The translations under genes were made by a program, and so were the position numbers. This document shows, piece after piece, positions 9,776 to 20,820 of a DNA stretch of 47,608 bases. The notes under the pieces are model-generated. The model saw only the letters and a list, made by a program, of their open reading frames with translations. It searched no databases and was not told the DNA's origin. Each line of letters starts with the position of its first letter. Position 1 is the stretch's first letter. The stretch is from the NCBI GenBank assembly GCA_002863085.1, contig PKDT01000084.1:1-47608 (forward strand), read 5' to 3'. This DNA is from Flavobacteriales bacterium. GTDB lineage: Bacteria > Bacteroidota > Bacteroidia > Flavobacteriales > TMED113.

Positions 9776-12331
9776 ATGTTTAAAAAAATAAAAACAATTC
9801 ATTTACTAAAATCATTTATCTTTGAAGTTGTGAAAAATTTAACAATTATTTTATTGTGTATTCAGTATTTATTTTTGGCTCAAAGTCCCAAAAAAGATGT
9901 ATATGCGAAAAGAATTAATCAAAATGTTAAAATTGATGGTCAATTAGATGAATTATTTTGGTCAAATATCAACCCAGCAACTAATTTCCAAATGATTGAA
10001 CCAATTAACGGAAAAGTTGAGAGATCAACTCAAAGAACTGAAGTAAGATTTGCTTATGACGATTTTGCAATTTATGTTGGAGCTACATTGAATGATAAAA
10101 ACGCGGGATATGATGACCCAAACATGGTTGGAATAATGAAAGAACTTGGACCAAGGGACCAAGAGGGTAAGAGTACTGATGTTTTTGGAATATTTGTAAA
10201 TCCATTTAATGATGGAATAAATGAATTTGCATTCCTTGTTACTGCCTCCGGAGTCCAAATTGATAAAAGAATTGTATTAACTACAAACGGTTCTTTGGAG
10301 GATAAAAATTGGGATGCTGTTTGGGAAAGTGCAGTTAAAATTCATAAAGATGGTTGGTTTGTTGAGATGAAAATTCCCTACTCAGCAATTAGATTCCCAA
10401 ATGTAGAAGAACAACTGTGGGGTTTGAATATTTACCGTGAAGTTAGAAGATTTAGAGAAGAATATTCATGGAATCCCATTGACACAAGACAGGGCAAAAT
10501 TGGCAATCAAAATGGTCTCTTAAAAGGGATAACAAATATAAAACCACCTGTAAGACTTTCTTTTAGTCCATATATATCGTCATCGATTATAAAAGATCCA
10601 GCTATTGATAATGAGAATTCCAAACATCGAATCGATTACAGTGGAAGTATTGATTTAAAATATGGGTTTAAAATCCCGGTGCATAAAAGTCATGAAATAA
10701 ACATGACATTAGACATGATTTTACTTCCTGAATTTCAACAAGTTGAATTTGATCCGCTCGTTTTGAATATTAGCCCATTTGAGGTTAAATATGATGAAAA
10801 AAGAAGTTTTTTCACTGAAGGGATTGATTTATTTCAAAAAGGTAATTTATTTTACTCCAGAAGAATTGGTGGTAATCCCATTAACAGTGCAACAACAAAT
10901 GAAAATGAAATTGTCAAGAACAGCCCTGAAAATACTCAATTATTTAATGGCACTAAAATTTCTGGAAGAACCGAGGACGGTTGGGGAATTGGTATATTTA
11001 ATGCAGTAAGTAGAAATACATACGCAGAAATTCAAGACACAATTTTAAACACGGTTAGAAATGAGCTGATTGAACCTGTCACTAACTATAACATGTTAGT
11101 AATTGATAAATCTTTTAACCAAAATTCATTTGCAACATTTATAAATACTAATGTTTGGAGAAAAGAAGATTTTAGAAATGCAAATGTTACAGCATTGTTA
11201 GCATCTTTGACCAACAAAAAAGAAACTTACACATTTGACTCTAGTGTGAAAACAAGTCAAATCTGGGTTGATCAAAATAAAAAAAATGGTTTTTCAACTT
11301 TTTTAAATATTCAAAAAATTAGCGGAAGATTTAAATATAATTTAAGTAATAATATTAAAAGTGACGAATTTGACATTAATGATATGGGTTTTCTTTACAG
11401 AAATAATGAAATTAGTAATGAAATAAACTTTTCTTATAATATTTATTCTCAAGATGAGCTTGTTGCTAAAAAATTTGGTATTAAAAAAGGCAAGTTATTA
11501 GTCGGGCTCGAAAACAAATCACTTTACAAGCCATTTTTACAAAACGAACTAATTATCAAAACTGAACTAAATGCCCTAAACAATAACCATTTTTTCACAT
11601 CACTCAAAACTCGGTATTTTTTTGAGGAGAATGATTATTTTGAATCTAGGAGTTTAGATCAAGTTTTTGTTAGACCTCCTGCTGCAAAAGTGAGTTTTTA
11701 TTCATCTAGTAATTTCAATAAACCTATATCATTGAACAACGGGTTTTCTTTAAAATGGAGATTTAATAAAAATTATGAAGTATGGAAAGATTATAAGAAT
11801 GTGTCGTTATATTACAGATTCAATCCGAGATTTAGAATAAATAATCATATGTTTCTCCAATACGTTTTTGTATTCGATTATGAAAAAAATCAATTTGGGT
11901 GGATAGCAGAAAATGAAAATGAGGAAGCCGTATTCAGTAGAAGAGATCAAAAAACATACACGAATAAATTAACTTTTAATTACACATTTTCTCCCCTATC
12001 CTACCTAAAGCTAATTGTAAGACACTACTGGTCAACAATTGAAAACTATGATTTCTATGACATAGAAGAAAACGGAATTTTAGTTGAGAGTACATACGGA
12101 CAGGGCCAGAATATTAATTTCAATACTTGGAATTTAGATTTAAACTATTCATGGGAGTATAAACCGGGATCATTCTTTTCTGTTGTTCTTCAAAATCAGT
12201 TAACAAAAGAAATTGACAACGTTGGAATAAATTTTTTAGATAACATTAATGATTTTTTTCAATCTCCACTTACAAATATATTGTCATTTAGAATAACATA
12301 TTATTTAGACTATATTGATTTAAAAAAATAA
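9776..12331 (+). CDS. DUF5916 family protein with N-terminal carbohydrate-binding family 9-like domain
   Basis: Signal-like N-terminus then 'VYAKRINQNVKIDGQLDELFWSNINPATNFQMIEPINGKVERSTQRTEVRFAYDDFAIYVGATLND'. ORF-track start (GTG 9722) overlaps sucC; ATG 9776 preferred. Confidence 0.85.
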   Translation: MFKKIKTIHLLKSFIFEVVKNLTIILLCIQYLFLAQSPKKDVYAKRINQNVKIDGQLDELFWSNINPATNFQMIEPINGKVERSTQRTEVRFAYDDFAIYVGATLNDKNAGYDDPNMVGIMKELGPRDQEGKSTDVFGIFVNPFNDGINEFAFLVTASGVQIDKRIVLTTNGSLEDKNWDAVWESAVKIHKDGWFVEMKIPYSAIRFPNVEEQLWGLNIYREVRRFREEYSWNPIDTRQGKIGNQNGLLKGITNIKPPVRLSFSPYISSSIIKDPAIDNENSKHRIDYSGSIDLKYGFKIPVHKSHEINMTLDMILLPEFQQVEFDPLVLNISPFEVKYDEKRSFFTEGIDLFQKGNLFYSRRIGGNPINSATTNENEIVKNSPENTQLFNGTKISGRTEDGWGIGIFNAVSRNTYAEIQDTILNTVRNELIEPVTNYNMLVIDKSFNQNSFATFINTNVWRKEDFRNANVTALLASLTNKKETYTFDSSVKTSQIWVDQNKKNGFSTFLNIQKISGRFKYNLSNNIKSDEFDINDMGFLYRNNEISNEINFSYNIYSQDELVAKKFGIKKGKLLVGLENKSLYKPFLQNELIIKTELNALNNNHFFTSLKTRYFFEENDYFESRSLDQVFVRPPAAKVSFYSSSNFNKPISLNNGFSLKWRFNKNYEVWKDYKNVSLYYRFNPRFRINNHMFLQYVFVFDYEKNQFGWIAENENEEAVFSRRDQKTYTNKLTFNYTFSPLSYLKLIVRHYWSTIENYDFYDIEENGILVESTYGQGQNINFNTWNLDLNYSWEYKPGSFFSVVLQNQLTKEIDNVGINFLDNINDFFQSPLTNILSFRITYYLDYIDLKK

Positions 12332-12333
12332 AG

Positions 12334-12987
12334 ATGATTAAAGTTAAAAACATAAATAAAACTTTCGGATTAAATCACGTCCTAAAAAACATAAGTTTTG
12401 AAATACATGAAAGCGAAATTGTTGCCATTCAAGGACGATCAGGAGCCGGTAAGACTACACTTCTAAAAATAGTTGGTCTGGTTGATAAACCTGATACTGG
12501 CAACATAATATTTGATAATGTTATTCTTGATAATCTCAATGAATCTAAAAAGTCCGAATTTAGAAATCAAAAAGTTGGATTTGTTTTTCAATTCCACAAT
12601 CTTCTTCCAGAATTTAATTGTCTAGAAAATATATGCTTGCCTTATTTAATTGGAAACTATAATTTTTCAAAAGCAAAATTAAGAGCTGAAAAAGTGATGC
12701 ATGATTTAAATATAGATAATTTAAAAAATAAAATGCCCAATGAAGTTTCAGGTGGTGAGCAACAACGAGTTGCAATTGCCCGCTCTCTAATTAACTCTCC
12801 AAAATTAGTTTTAGCTGATGAACCTACCGGTAATTTAGACTCAAAAAACTCTGTTGAAATGTTTAATTTATTCAAAATGATTTCTCAAAAATATAACACA
12901 ACATTCATGATAATAACTCACGATAATGAACTAGCATCAAAATGTGACAGATCAATTAAAATTCATGATGGATATATTATTAATTAA
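12334..12987 (+). CDS. lolD: ABC transporter ATP-binding protein, LolD-type
   Basis: Walker [10 protein letters not shown], signature [15 protein letters not shown], Walker [14 protein letters not shown]. Confidence 0.85.
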   Translation: MIKVKNINKTFGLNHVLKNISFEIHESEIVAIQGRSGAGKTTLLKIVGLVDKPDTGNIIFDNVILDNLNESKKSEFRNQKVGFVFQFHNLLPEFNCLENICLPYLIGNYNFSKAKLRAEKVMHDLNIDNLKNKMPNEVSGGEQQRVAIARSLINSPKLVLADEPTGNLDSKNSVEMFNLFKMISQKYNTTFMIITHDNELASKCDRSIKIHDGYIIN

Positions 12988-12990
12988 TTT

Positions 12991-14988
12991 ATGAATTTTA
13001 TAAAGCCTGATATTCTTTACTTTTTATTGTTGATTGTAATTCCAGTTATTATTCATTTGTTTAATTTACAAAGACACAAAAAAATTCTATTTAGTGATGT
13101 TTATTTTTTAACTAAAATCAACGAAGAAAGTAAATCTGTCAAAAAAATTAAAAGGTTTATTTTACTTTTAACTAGAATTCTTACTTTGTCCGCAATCATA
13201 TTTGCTTTTGCATTTCCAACAAAGGAAAAAAACAGTTCAAATCTTAAATCTGATAGGATTGGAATATACATCGATAATTCATTCAGTATGGCAATACGTG
13301 ATACTGATGGTACTACTCTTTTTAATAAAGCAAAAAACAACGCAAAAAAAATCATAGACTCACTGAATGAAAATCAAAAAATAGTGTTGTTTACCAATGA
13401 ATTAAATAGTATTAAAGAAAAATGGGTTTACAAGGATAAAGTTGATGTTATAATTGATTCCATTTCATTAAGTGGAAATCAATGCCAATTAAATAATATT
13501 TTTCAAAAATTCAGTCTTTCGATTGATAGTACGAAAAATAATGAGTTATACATATTTTCAGATTTTCAAAAAAATATTGACTTAACGGAGAATGATAAAA
13601 AATATACATTTAGTAGCAAATTCGACCTTGTTCAAACTGATCTAAATTTTTCAAATATTAGTATTGATTCATGCTATTTCACCGCCCCCATTAGGACAAA
13701 AAATGAAATTGAAAATCTAAATATCGTTTTAACAAATCACGGAAATGAAATGTCGGATACTAAGGTTGATTTGTTTATAAATGAACAAAAAAAATCTTCT
13801 TACAGTTTAGAAATACCACCAAATACTAAAATTTTATCCAGCTTAAATTTTATAAATCCTGTTAAAACTAACTATGTTAAAGGGAGAATAGAAATAGATG
13901 ATAATACCATTCTATTTGACAATAAATTATTTTTTTCATATTCAACCAAACAAAAAATTCCTATTTTAACTATTTATGATGATACTTTATCCCCATACAT
14001 ACCAAAATCATTTTCCGACTCTATTTTTATTTTTACAAAAAGAAAGTCAGATGAAATAAATGTTTCTGAGCTAGAAAAGAATCAACTCATAATAATTGAT
14101 CAACTCAAAATAATTCCAGGGAGTTTGGTTCAAAATTTAAAAAATTATGTAATTGATGGGGGTAGTGTATTTATTTTTCCAAATAGAAATTTAGTGACAG
14201 AAAGCTACAATAATCTGTTTAGATCTCTTGGTATAGGGAACATTGGACAATGGACAAATAAAAAAAATAATGTTAACTATATAAATTTAAAGCATAAACT
14301 TTTTAAAGGTGTTTTTAAAAACCCTTCTGAAAATATTAATCTTCCAAATGTTTCTGGTTACTTCGAGTTCAATAAAAATAAAAATTCTCAGAATCGAAAA
14401 ATATTTGAATTTAAAAACAATGATTTGTTTTTGTCTGAGCACATATTGGGTCTTGGAAGTATATACTTAACTCTTAGTGATTTAAACAATTCAAATTTCC
14501 CAGAACATAGTTTATTTCCTCTTTGCTTGTATAATGCAGCACTGGTAAATAAACGCGAAACTCTATTCCAAAAAATTGAAAATCAGATTGTAATCAAATT
14601 ACATAATAAAAAAGAAAATGAATTAATTAAAATTGTAAAAGGTAATGATTTTGAAATTATTGGTGAGCGTCTCAGCAGAAACAATATAAATTTTGGTAAT
14701 AATATTAAAGAGGCTGGTAACTATGAAGTTATTTCAGATGAATCAACATTAAAATTAATATCTTTTAATTATGATAGAGGTGAAAGTAAAATGAGCTATT
14801 TTTCTGAAAGTGAAATAAAAAGTATTCTTAAATATCAAAAAATAGATTTTATTGCGAATAAAAAAAATATTCCAAGCAAAAAAGTAACATTATCAAGCTC
14901 ACAGAACAAAATATCACTTTTTTTTATTGCCTTGGCTATTTTTTTACTATTAATTGAACTAATTTTACTTAGAACGTGGAACATATGA
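12991..14988 (+). CDS. BatA-like membrane protein (N-terminal double-TM domain, vWA-like region)
   Basis: N-terminus 'MNFIKPDILYFLLLIVIPVIIHLFNLQRHKKILFSDVYFL' and 'DRIGIYIDNSFSM' MIDAS-like motif; C-terminal TM helix. Confidence 0.85.
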   Translation: MNFIKPDILYFLLLIVIPVIIHLFNLQRHKKILFSDVYFLTKINEESKSVKKIKRFILLLTRILTLSAIIFAFAFPTKEKNSSNLKSDRIGIYIDNSFSMAIRDTDGTTLFNKAKNNAKKIIDSLNENQKIVLFTNELNSIKEKWVYKDKVDVIIDSISLSGNQCQLNNIFQKFSLSIDSTKNNELYIFSDFQKNIDLTENDKKYTFSSKFDLVQTDLNFSNISIDSCYFTAPIRTKNEIENLNIVLTNHGNEMSDTKVDLFINEQKKSSYSLEIPPNTKILSSLNFINPVKTNYVKGRIEIDDNTILFDNKLFFSYSTKQKIPILTIYDDTLSPYIPKSFSDSIFIFTKRKSDEINVSELEKNQLIIIDQLKIIPGSLVQNLKNYVIDGGSVFIFPNRNLVTESYNNLFRSLGIGNIGQWTNKKNNVNYINLKHKLFKGVFKNPSENINLPNVSGYFEFNKNKNSQNRKIFEFKNNDLFLSEHILGLGSIYLTLSDLNNSNFPEHSLFPLCLYNAALVNKRETLFQKIENQIVIKLHNKKENELIKIVKGNDFEIIGERLSRNNINFGNNIKEAGNYEVISDESTLKLISFNYDRGESKMSYFSESEIKSILKYQKIDFIANKKNIPSKKVTLSSSQNKISLFFIALAIFLLLIELILLRTWNI

Positions 14989-16259
14989 AAACGATAATTA
15001 TTAGAAACGCGAAAATAGTTGACAAAAATTCGGATTTTCATAATTCTATCAATGATGTAATGATAGAAGATGGTATTATAAAACAAATATCATCAGAAAT
15101 ATCAATAAATCAACCCTTTTATGAGGTCGAAATTGATAACCTTCACATATCTCCTGGCTGGATTGACTTACATGTAAGATTTGGCGAACCTGGTTTTGAA
15201 AATAGGGAAACAATAACAAGTGGACTGAACGAAGCTGCAAAAAGTGGATTTACTGGTGTAGTATTAATGCCTTCCACGAATCCTCCAATTGACACAAAAT
15301 CAGGCATTGAGTTTTTTAATAAAAAGAGTTTTAGTAATGTCGTGGATTTATATCCCACAGGGTGCATAAGTAAATACCATAAACAAACTGAAATTTCAGA
15401 AATGTATGATATGTTTCAAAGTGGTGCTGTTGCTTTTACAGATGACAAAAAAACCATTCAGAATAGTATGCTATTAAATATTGCTCTTGAATATGTAAAA
15501 AGCTTTAACGGACTAATAATGACTAATTGCGTTGATCCACACATGTCTTATGAGGGTCAAGTTGACGAAAATATTAACAGTGTAAAAATGGGAATTAATA
15601 CCATTCCAGAAGTTTCTGAAGATATTATCGTCGATAGAGATATATCATTATTAAAATACACAAACTCTCGTCTACACTTGTCTACAATTTCAAGCTATAA
15701 TGCATTAAAAAAAATAAAGAAGGCAAAATCTGAAAATTTAAATTTAACCGTTGATGTAGCAGCTTACAATTTAATTCTAAATACTAACTTAATAAAAGAT
15801 TTTGATACAAATGTGAAACTTCTTCCTCCTCTTAGGTCGGAGGAAACAAGACTCTTTTTAATAGATTCAATAATAGATGGAACCATTGATGCTGTATCAT
15901 CTGATCACACCCCACTTGAGTTTGAAGACAAAAATTGTGAATTTAACCTGGCTAAGTTTGGAATGATAGGACTCAAAACTCTTTTCCCAATTCTAAATAA
16001 AGTTTTAGGAAAAAAAATAGAACTTCACCAAATAATTAAACTTATTTCCCAAAATCCTAGAAAAATTTTGAATTTGCCTGAGAACAGTATCAAAATTGGT
16101 AAAAAAGCAAATCTCACATTATTTGATCCTCAAAAAAAATGGAAATATGAAGAAAGAGATATTTGTTCATTATCAAAAAACACTCCCTTTATTGGTTCAA
16201 ATTTTGAGGGAATTTCATTAGGAGTTTATAATAACTCTAAACTTTTTTTAAACGATTAA
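14985..16259 (+). CDS. Dihydroorotase-like amidohydrolase, possibly catalytically degenerate
   Basis: 'ISPGWIDLHVRFGEPGFENRETITSGLNEAAKSGFTGVVLMPSTNPPID' and 'AVSSDHTPLEFEDKNCEF'. ATG 14985 overlaps the upstream TGA (ATGA); the ORF-track GTG start is 14976. Confidence 0.88.
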   Translation: MKTIIIRNAKIVDKNSDFHNSINDVMIEDGIIKQISSEISINQPFYEVEIDNLHISPGWIDLHVRFGEPGFENRETITSGLNEAAKSGFTGVVLMPSTNPPIDTKSGIEFFNKKSFSNVVDLYPTGCISKYHKQTEISEMYDMFQSGAVAFTDDKKTIQNSMLLNIALEYVKSFNGLIMTNCVDPHMSYEGQVDENINSVKMGINTIPEVSEDIIVDRDISLLKYTNSRLHLSTISSYNALKKIKKAKSENLNLTVDVAAYNLILNTNLIKDFDTNVKLLPPLRSEETRLFLIDSIIDGTIDAVSSDHTPLEFEDKNCEFNLAKFGMIGLKTLFPILNKVLGKKIELHQIIKLISQNPRKILNLPENSIKIGKKANLTLFDPQKKWKYEERDICSLSKNTPFIGSNFEGISLGVYNNSKLFLND

Positions 16260-17521
16260 AATAATATTCCAAAACCACAACCCAAAACAGTGGAATTACT
16301 TTGTGGATTAATAACAGGACTAAATAAATTTCCGAAATAAATCGAACTCAGAAAATTGTTTTGCCATCTTTTATATATAAGTAAAGATAAGTTGGTATAG
16401 GAAAATTTATTTAATCTGTATGTAGGTGTTATTACGATATTATGAGCTGGAAAATATTTATAATATCGTAAACTATATGTGACTAAAAATCCTGTTTTTA
16501 GTTTTTGCAATTCAAAATCAAAATTTAAATTATTATTTAAATTTTGAAAATTGTAAACAGCACCGAAATTAAACACATAAGGATTGAAACGATATTTTGT
16601 TGTTGTAAATTGTGTCGATGAAAATTCGTCAAAAATCGAATCAACTAAGTTACTGAACTCAAGACCTAAATTCTCTTCTAAATTAAAATCCACACCACTG
16701 AATTCAAAATCACCATCAATTCGATAGTTATACTCTTCCCAATTTATATAGCCAAAATCTTCTACTTTTAAATAAAAATCAAGATTTGGCCGAAAATCAT
16801 AACCAATTTCTAAATCAACAGAGATGCCTAGGTTGGAAATTAAGTTTTGTCCTCTATTATTATAATAATTAGATTGTGTATTGAAATTAATTAAATAAGG
16901 ATTAGAATTAGAGTCCAAACCAGTTTCAGACAACACATTAAATTCACTAATATTTAATCCTGTGTTATACATCCCCTTAATCAAATTTATCTTGGCTGAA
17001 CAATAAAAATTAGACATCAAATTCTGAGAATAGCCAAAGAAAAGTGAAACATAATTTTGAGATCTAAAAAAGTTTTCTGGACCAAAACTTAAATTTTGAT
17101 TTAAATATTGATAATTTCCATCGTTTATTAATTTGATTAACCTTGTGTCAACTGTTGCTTCAGAAAACGAAACTATCTCCGAGCCAAATGAATAAATTTT
17201 ATCACTTTTTCTTTTAGAAAAATTAAAAATCAAAAAATTAAATCTTGAGATGTGATTAACAAATTCTTTGGAGGAATTATAATAATCATTTAAATTGATA
17301 GAAATAGTGTTTTTTTTCAAATTAATAAAATTCGATAGAGCCGGGTTAGAATTAAGTTCAAAATTTAAACTTAATAATGGCAATAGTAACAGATTGTTCG
17401 AAATTGTGTCTGATTTGAATTTTTTTTCAATTATTTCAATCGAATTTGAATAGTTTAAAGATACTTGTGCAAAGGTGCACCTAAAAATCAATACAATAAA
17501 AATGAACAAACTAATCCTCAT
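16256..17521 (-). CDS. Secreted/outer-membrane beta-barrel-like protein, DUF5723-like
   Basis: Signal peptide 'MRISLFIFIVLIFRCTFAQ', aromatic/Asn-rich beta-strand pattern ending in Phe (CGFGILF). Confidence 0.6.
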   Translation of the reverse strand: MRISLFIFIVLIFRCTFAQVSLNYSNSIEIIEKKFKSDTISNNLLLLPLLSLNFELNSNPALSNFINLKKNTISINLNDYYNSSKEFVNHISRFNFLIFNFSKRKSDKIYSFGSEIVSFSEATVDTRLIKLINDGNYQYLNQNLSFGPENFFRSQNYVSLFFGYSQNLMSNFYCSAKINLIKGMYNTGLNISEFNVLSETGLDSNSNPYLINFNTQSNYYNNRGQNLISNLGISVDLEIGYDFRPNLDFYLKVEDFGYINWEEYNYRIDGDFEFSGVDFNLEENLGLEFSNLVDSIFDEFSSTQFTTTKYRFNPYVFNFGAVYNFQNLNNNLNFDFELQKLKTGFLVTYSLRYYKYFPAHNIVITPTYRLNKFSYTNLSLLIYKRWQNNFLSSIYFGNLFSPVINPQSNSTVLGCGFGILF

Positions 17522-17522
17522 T

Positions 17523-19112
17523 TTAATTAATATTTAATTTTGTTTCCATCCCTAACTTTAAAATACATTCATAGAATGAATATATTTTCACAAATTGATC
17601 TTGATCCTGAAAATTTGAGCTGCTCAAATTTATATCAATAATCATTTTATTAGAATAAACTAAATTTGATATTTCTTCATCTGTCAATGTTAAAATACCT
17701 GATGAAGTTACTGGACTAATTACCTCTCCAATTTGGTCAACAATTGCAGGTGGAATAATATTAATTTCAGAGTTACTAAAATTGTTAAACTTTAGCGTGT
17801 CAATGTTGATTCCGGGGAAAATAGAATCATGTAAAATAAGATTAAACTCAGTCCCAAGAGGAAATCCATTGATGAAATTATAATGTAAATTTATGGATTG
17901 AATCCTTTCAATATTATTATCAATGTCGTCAAAGATTATTGTGTCCTTTAAACTCAAATTAGCAGCATTAACACTTAATGGAAAATCAATATCCACGCCT
18001 AATAGAAGAGATTCGTCCTCAATGATTTGTTCAGAGTTAAAACTCATATTTGCACTAGCTTGATATTCAAGAATTTGTGGGGGAAGTGCAATTATTCCAC
18101 CAATGTCATCTTCATAGTATGTATTTGAAGAACTAGAAAAGGGACTAACGTTTAAATCAACAATTAGACTTTCTTGAATGTCATTTGTAGAATAAGCATA
18201 TAATAACCCTGATATATTTCCTTGTAAATTGAATGGATTAAATACCTTAATTGTAAATCTTGGTTCCTCTAATATCAGACCACTGTCAAAATCTTCAAAT
18301 AAAGCTAAATCAACATCAACTGTATCACCCCCGAGTGGAAGATTTATATTGTCAAAACCAACATTATTTACATTTATATTTATCTCAAAGCCAGTATTTG
18401 GCGTTATTTCAACAAAATCAGATCCTACATTTTCAATTTCTAGTAATTCAACAACTAATTGTATGCTGTTAGTTGACTCTATCTCTATTCCTGTCAAGTC
18501 TATTGAATATTCATAAATATCATTTTGAGACAGATTGGATATGTTTAATTCCCATTCAATGCCTTCAGTGGGAATAATTTTTATTAAAAGATTATTTATT
18601 TGCAAGGGCAAATTATTTTTAATTGAAATATCTAACTGACCAGAGCTAAAAATAGCATCGCTAAATTCTTCAAACTGGAAACTAAATGGTTCTATTAAAT
18701 CTTGGTTAAGTAAATTAAATATAAAGCCAGGTATTTGTTGAGTTGGTGGAAAGGGGATTTGTATTCCTGAGGCATTAATCAGTGACTCTACTAGCGGGTT
18801 ATCTGTTGATTCAAAGATTAAATTTTCAATAGTTATTACGGTGTCAATATTAATTCCTGTAATATTTTGAATTAGTTCAGACGGTAAAGTATATATACTA
18901 TCATTTCTAAATGCTAAATGAATTAAGTTATTTTCATCATACTCTGTTGTTCCTCTCTCTGGTATCAAATCTGCAATTGTTATGGTTGAATTTATAATTG
19001 GGCTTACAACATTAGGTGACCAATCTTCAATATCAAGTGAATATTTTTTACATGAAGTAAAAAATAAAGTAATTAATGAAACTGTAAAAAATAATATATT
19101 TGGTTTTAACAT
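17523..19112 (-). CDS. Predicted surface/periplasmic lipoprotein of unknown function
   Basis: Lipobox 'LFFTSCKKYSLD' after a hydrophobic N-terminus; beta-rich; one base before the start of the downstream barrel gene. Confidence 0.8.
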   Translation of the reverse strand: MLKPNILFFTVSLITLFFTSCKKYSLDIEDWSPNVVSPIINSTITIADLIPERGTTEYDENNLIHLAFRNDSIYTLPSELIQNITGINIDTVITIENLIFESTDNPLVESLINASGIQIPFPPTQQIPGFIFNLLNQDLIEPFSFQFEEFSDAIFSSGQLDISIKNNLPLQINNLLIKIIPTEGIEWELNISNLSQNDIYEYSIDLTGIEIESTNSIQLVVELLEIENVGSDFVEITPNTGFEININVNNVGFDNINLPLGGDTVDVDLALFEDFDSGLILEEPRFTIKVFNPFNLQGNISGLLYAYSTNDIQESLIVDLNVSPFSSSSNTYYEDDIGGIIALPPQILEYQASANMSFNSEQIIEDESLLLGVDIDFPLSVNAANLSLKDTIIFDDIDNNIERIQSINLHYNFINGFPLGTEFNLILHDSIFPGINIDTLKFNNFSNSEINIIPPAIVDQIGEVISPVTSSGILTLTDEEISNLVYSNKMIIDINLSSSNFQDQDQFVKIYSFYECILKLGMETKLNIN

Positions 19113-19179
19113 AATTCATTATTTTTAATATCTTAACAAAGATGCAATAATTTTAAATAGTAAATAAATCTTTGCCCAA

Positions 19180-19983
19180 ATGAATAATTTTCACAAATTT
19201 TTGAACTCAAAAAAATTATTTATTGTTGCTGGACCATGTGTCATAGAAAGTGAACAAAAAGCATTTGATATTGCAAGAGAAATAAAATCAATTTGTGAAA
19301 AACATGGAGTTTTTTTCGTATTTAAATCCTCTTATACTAAGGCAAACAGGACAAAAAAAGATTCATACACGGGACCCGGTCTAGCTGAGGGAATAAAGAT
19401 TTTATGCAGAATCAAGAAAGAACTAAATATTCCAATATGCTCAGACGTTCATAATTGTGACGAGATAAAATATGTTGCAAATAATTTGGATATTATTCAA
19501 ATTCCGGCGTTTCTTTCTAGACAAACTGATTTAATTAATGAAGCTGCGATGACTAAAAAATATATAAATGTAAAAAAAGCACCTTTCCTTTCGGCAGATG
19601 CTTGTAAACACATAGTCGAAAAAATTGAATCAAAAGATAACCACAAAATCATTTTAACTGAAAGAGGAAATTCATTTGGATATGAAAACTTAGTTGTAGA
19701 TATGAGAAATATTCCAATTTTAAAAAAATTTAACCACCCTGTATTAATTGACGCAACTCACTCTAATCAAAAACCTAATCAATCTTCCGGTGTTTCGGGC
19801 GGAACTCCAGAATTTATTGAAACAATTGCTCTTTCAGGTGTTGCTGCTGGCGCAGACGGAGTTTTCATAGAAGTTCATTCCGAGCCAAAAGATGCGCTAT
19901 CTGATGGAGAAAATATGCTTAAATTGAATTTACTAGAAAATTTATTAATCAAACTAAAAAAAATCAAGTTAGCTTTGTTCTAA
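19180..19983 (+). CDS. kdsA: 3-deoxy-8-phosphooctulonate synthase (KDO-8-P synthase)
   Basis: 'FIVAGPCVIESEQKAFDIA', 'FKSSYTKANRTKKDSYTGPGL', 'VLIDATHSNQKPNQSSGVSGGTPEFIE'. Confidence 0.97.
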   Translation: MNNFHKFLNSKKLFIVAGPCVIESEQKAFDIAREIKSICEKHGVFFVFKSSYTKANRTKKDSYTGPGLAEGIKILCRIKKELNIPICSDVHNCDEIKYVANNLDIIQIPAFLSRQTDLINEAAMTKKYINVKKAPFLSADACKHIVEKIESKDNHKIILTERGNSFGYENLVVDMRNIPILKKFNHPVLIDATHSNQKPNQSSGVSGGTPEFIETIALSGVAAGADGVFIEVHSEPKDALSDGENMLKLNLLENLLIKLKKIKLALF

Positions 19984-20750
19984 TATTTGGTTTGTATAAT
20001 TAAATTATCGTAGGCAAGATGTACGTTGGTGGGCAGTTTTTTTTGGACCTCTGAATGGAGTCCCATTTTGTGTCCAATATGAGTTAAATACGCTCTTCTA
20101 GGCTTTATCTCCTCAATTAGACTTAAGGAATCTTCTAAATTAAAGTGAGATATGTGCTTTTCTATTTGAAGTGAATTAAGAATTAGTGTATCTGTATCGA
20201 GAATTTTTTGTTTTTCGCTCTCAGAAATATAGTTTGCATCAGTTATATATGTTAGTCCACCTATTTTAAATCCCAAAACAGGTAATTTGTGGTGCATAGC
20301 CCTGATTGGTAATATTTCTATTCCAAAAATTGAAAAGGAATGATTTGAAATATTGTTCATATCGAATTTTGGTTGTCCAGGATAGTTAGGGCCAAACATA
20401 TAGCTAAATTCAGTTTTAATGTAATCAAAAACTCTACTTTCTGCATACATTGAAATGGGCTTCTTATTTAAATAATACACCGCTCTCAAATCATCAAGAC
20501 CTGCGGTATGATCTCTATGCTGGTGTGTAAAAAGAATAGCATCTACAGTTCTAAAATTGGACCTTAACATTTGATATCTAAAATCAGGTCCTGAGTCAAT
20601 TAAAATATTTTTATTTTTAAACCTTACAATAACAGAAGTTCTCAGCCTATTGTCCCGCGGATCACTTGACTTACAGACATTACAAGAACAGCCTAGCATG
20701 GGAACTCCTTGAGAAGTGCCAGTCCCTAAAAAAAATAATTTAATGTCCAT
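19980..20750 (-). CDS. MBL-fold metallohydrolase (PhnP/lipoate-family-like)
   Basis: 'MDIKLFFLGTGTSQGVPMLGCSCNVCKSSDPRDNRLRTS', 'ILFTHQHRDHTAGLDDLR', 'LTHIGHKMG'. Start at internal ATG 20750 preferred to 20786. Confidence 0.88.
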   Translation of the reverse strand: MDIKLFFLGTGTSQGVPMLGCSCNVCKSSDPRDNRLRTSVIVRFKNKNILIDSGPDFRYQMLRSNFRTVDAILFTHQHRDHTAGLDDLRAVYYLNKKPISMYAESRVFDYIKTEFSYMFGPNYPGQPKFDMNNISNHSFSIFGIEILPIRAMHHKLPVLGFKIGGLTYITDANYISESEKQKILDTDTLILNSLQIEKHISHFNLEDSLSLIEEIKPRRAYLTHIGHKMGLHSEVQKKLPTNVHLAYDNLIIQTKY

Positions 20751-20820
20751 GATAATAAATGTAATTTTTTTATTCTTTTTAAACAAACTAAGTTAATTTT
20801 GTATTAAAACAAATTTTCCC

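Noticed and set aside
18229-18516. Two overlapping plus-strand ORFs (18229..18516 and 18260..18472)
   Set aside because: Antisense to the lipoprotein gene, biased composition, no start context.
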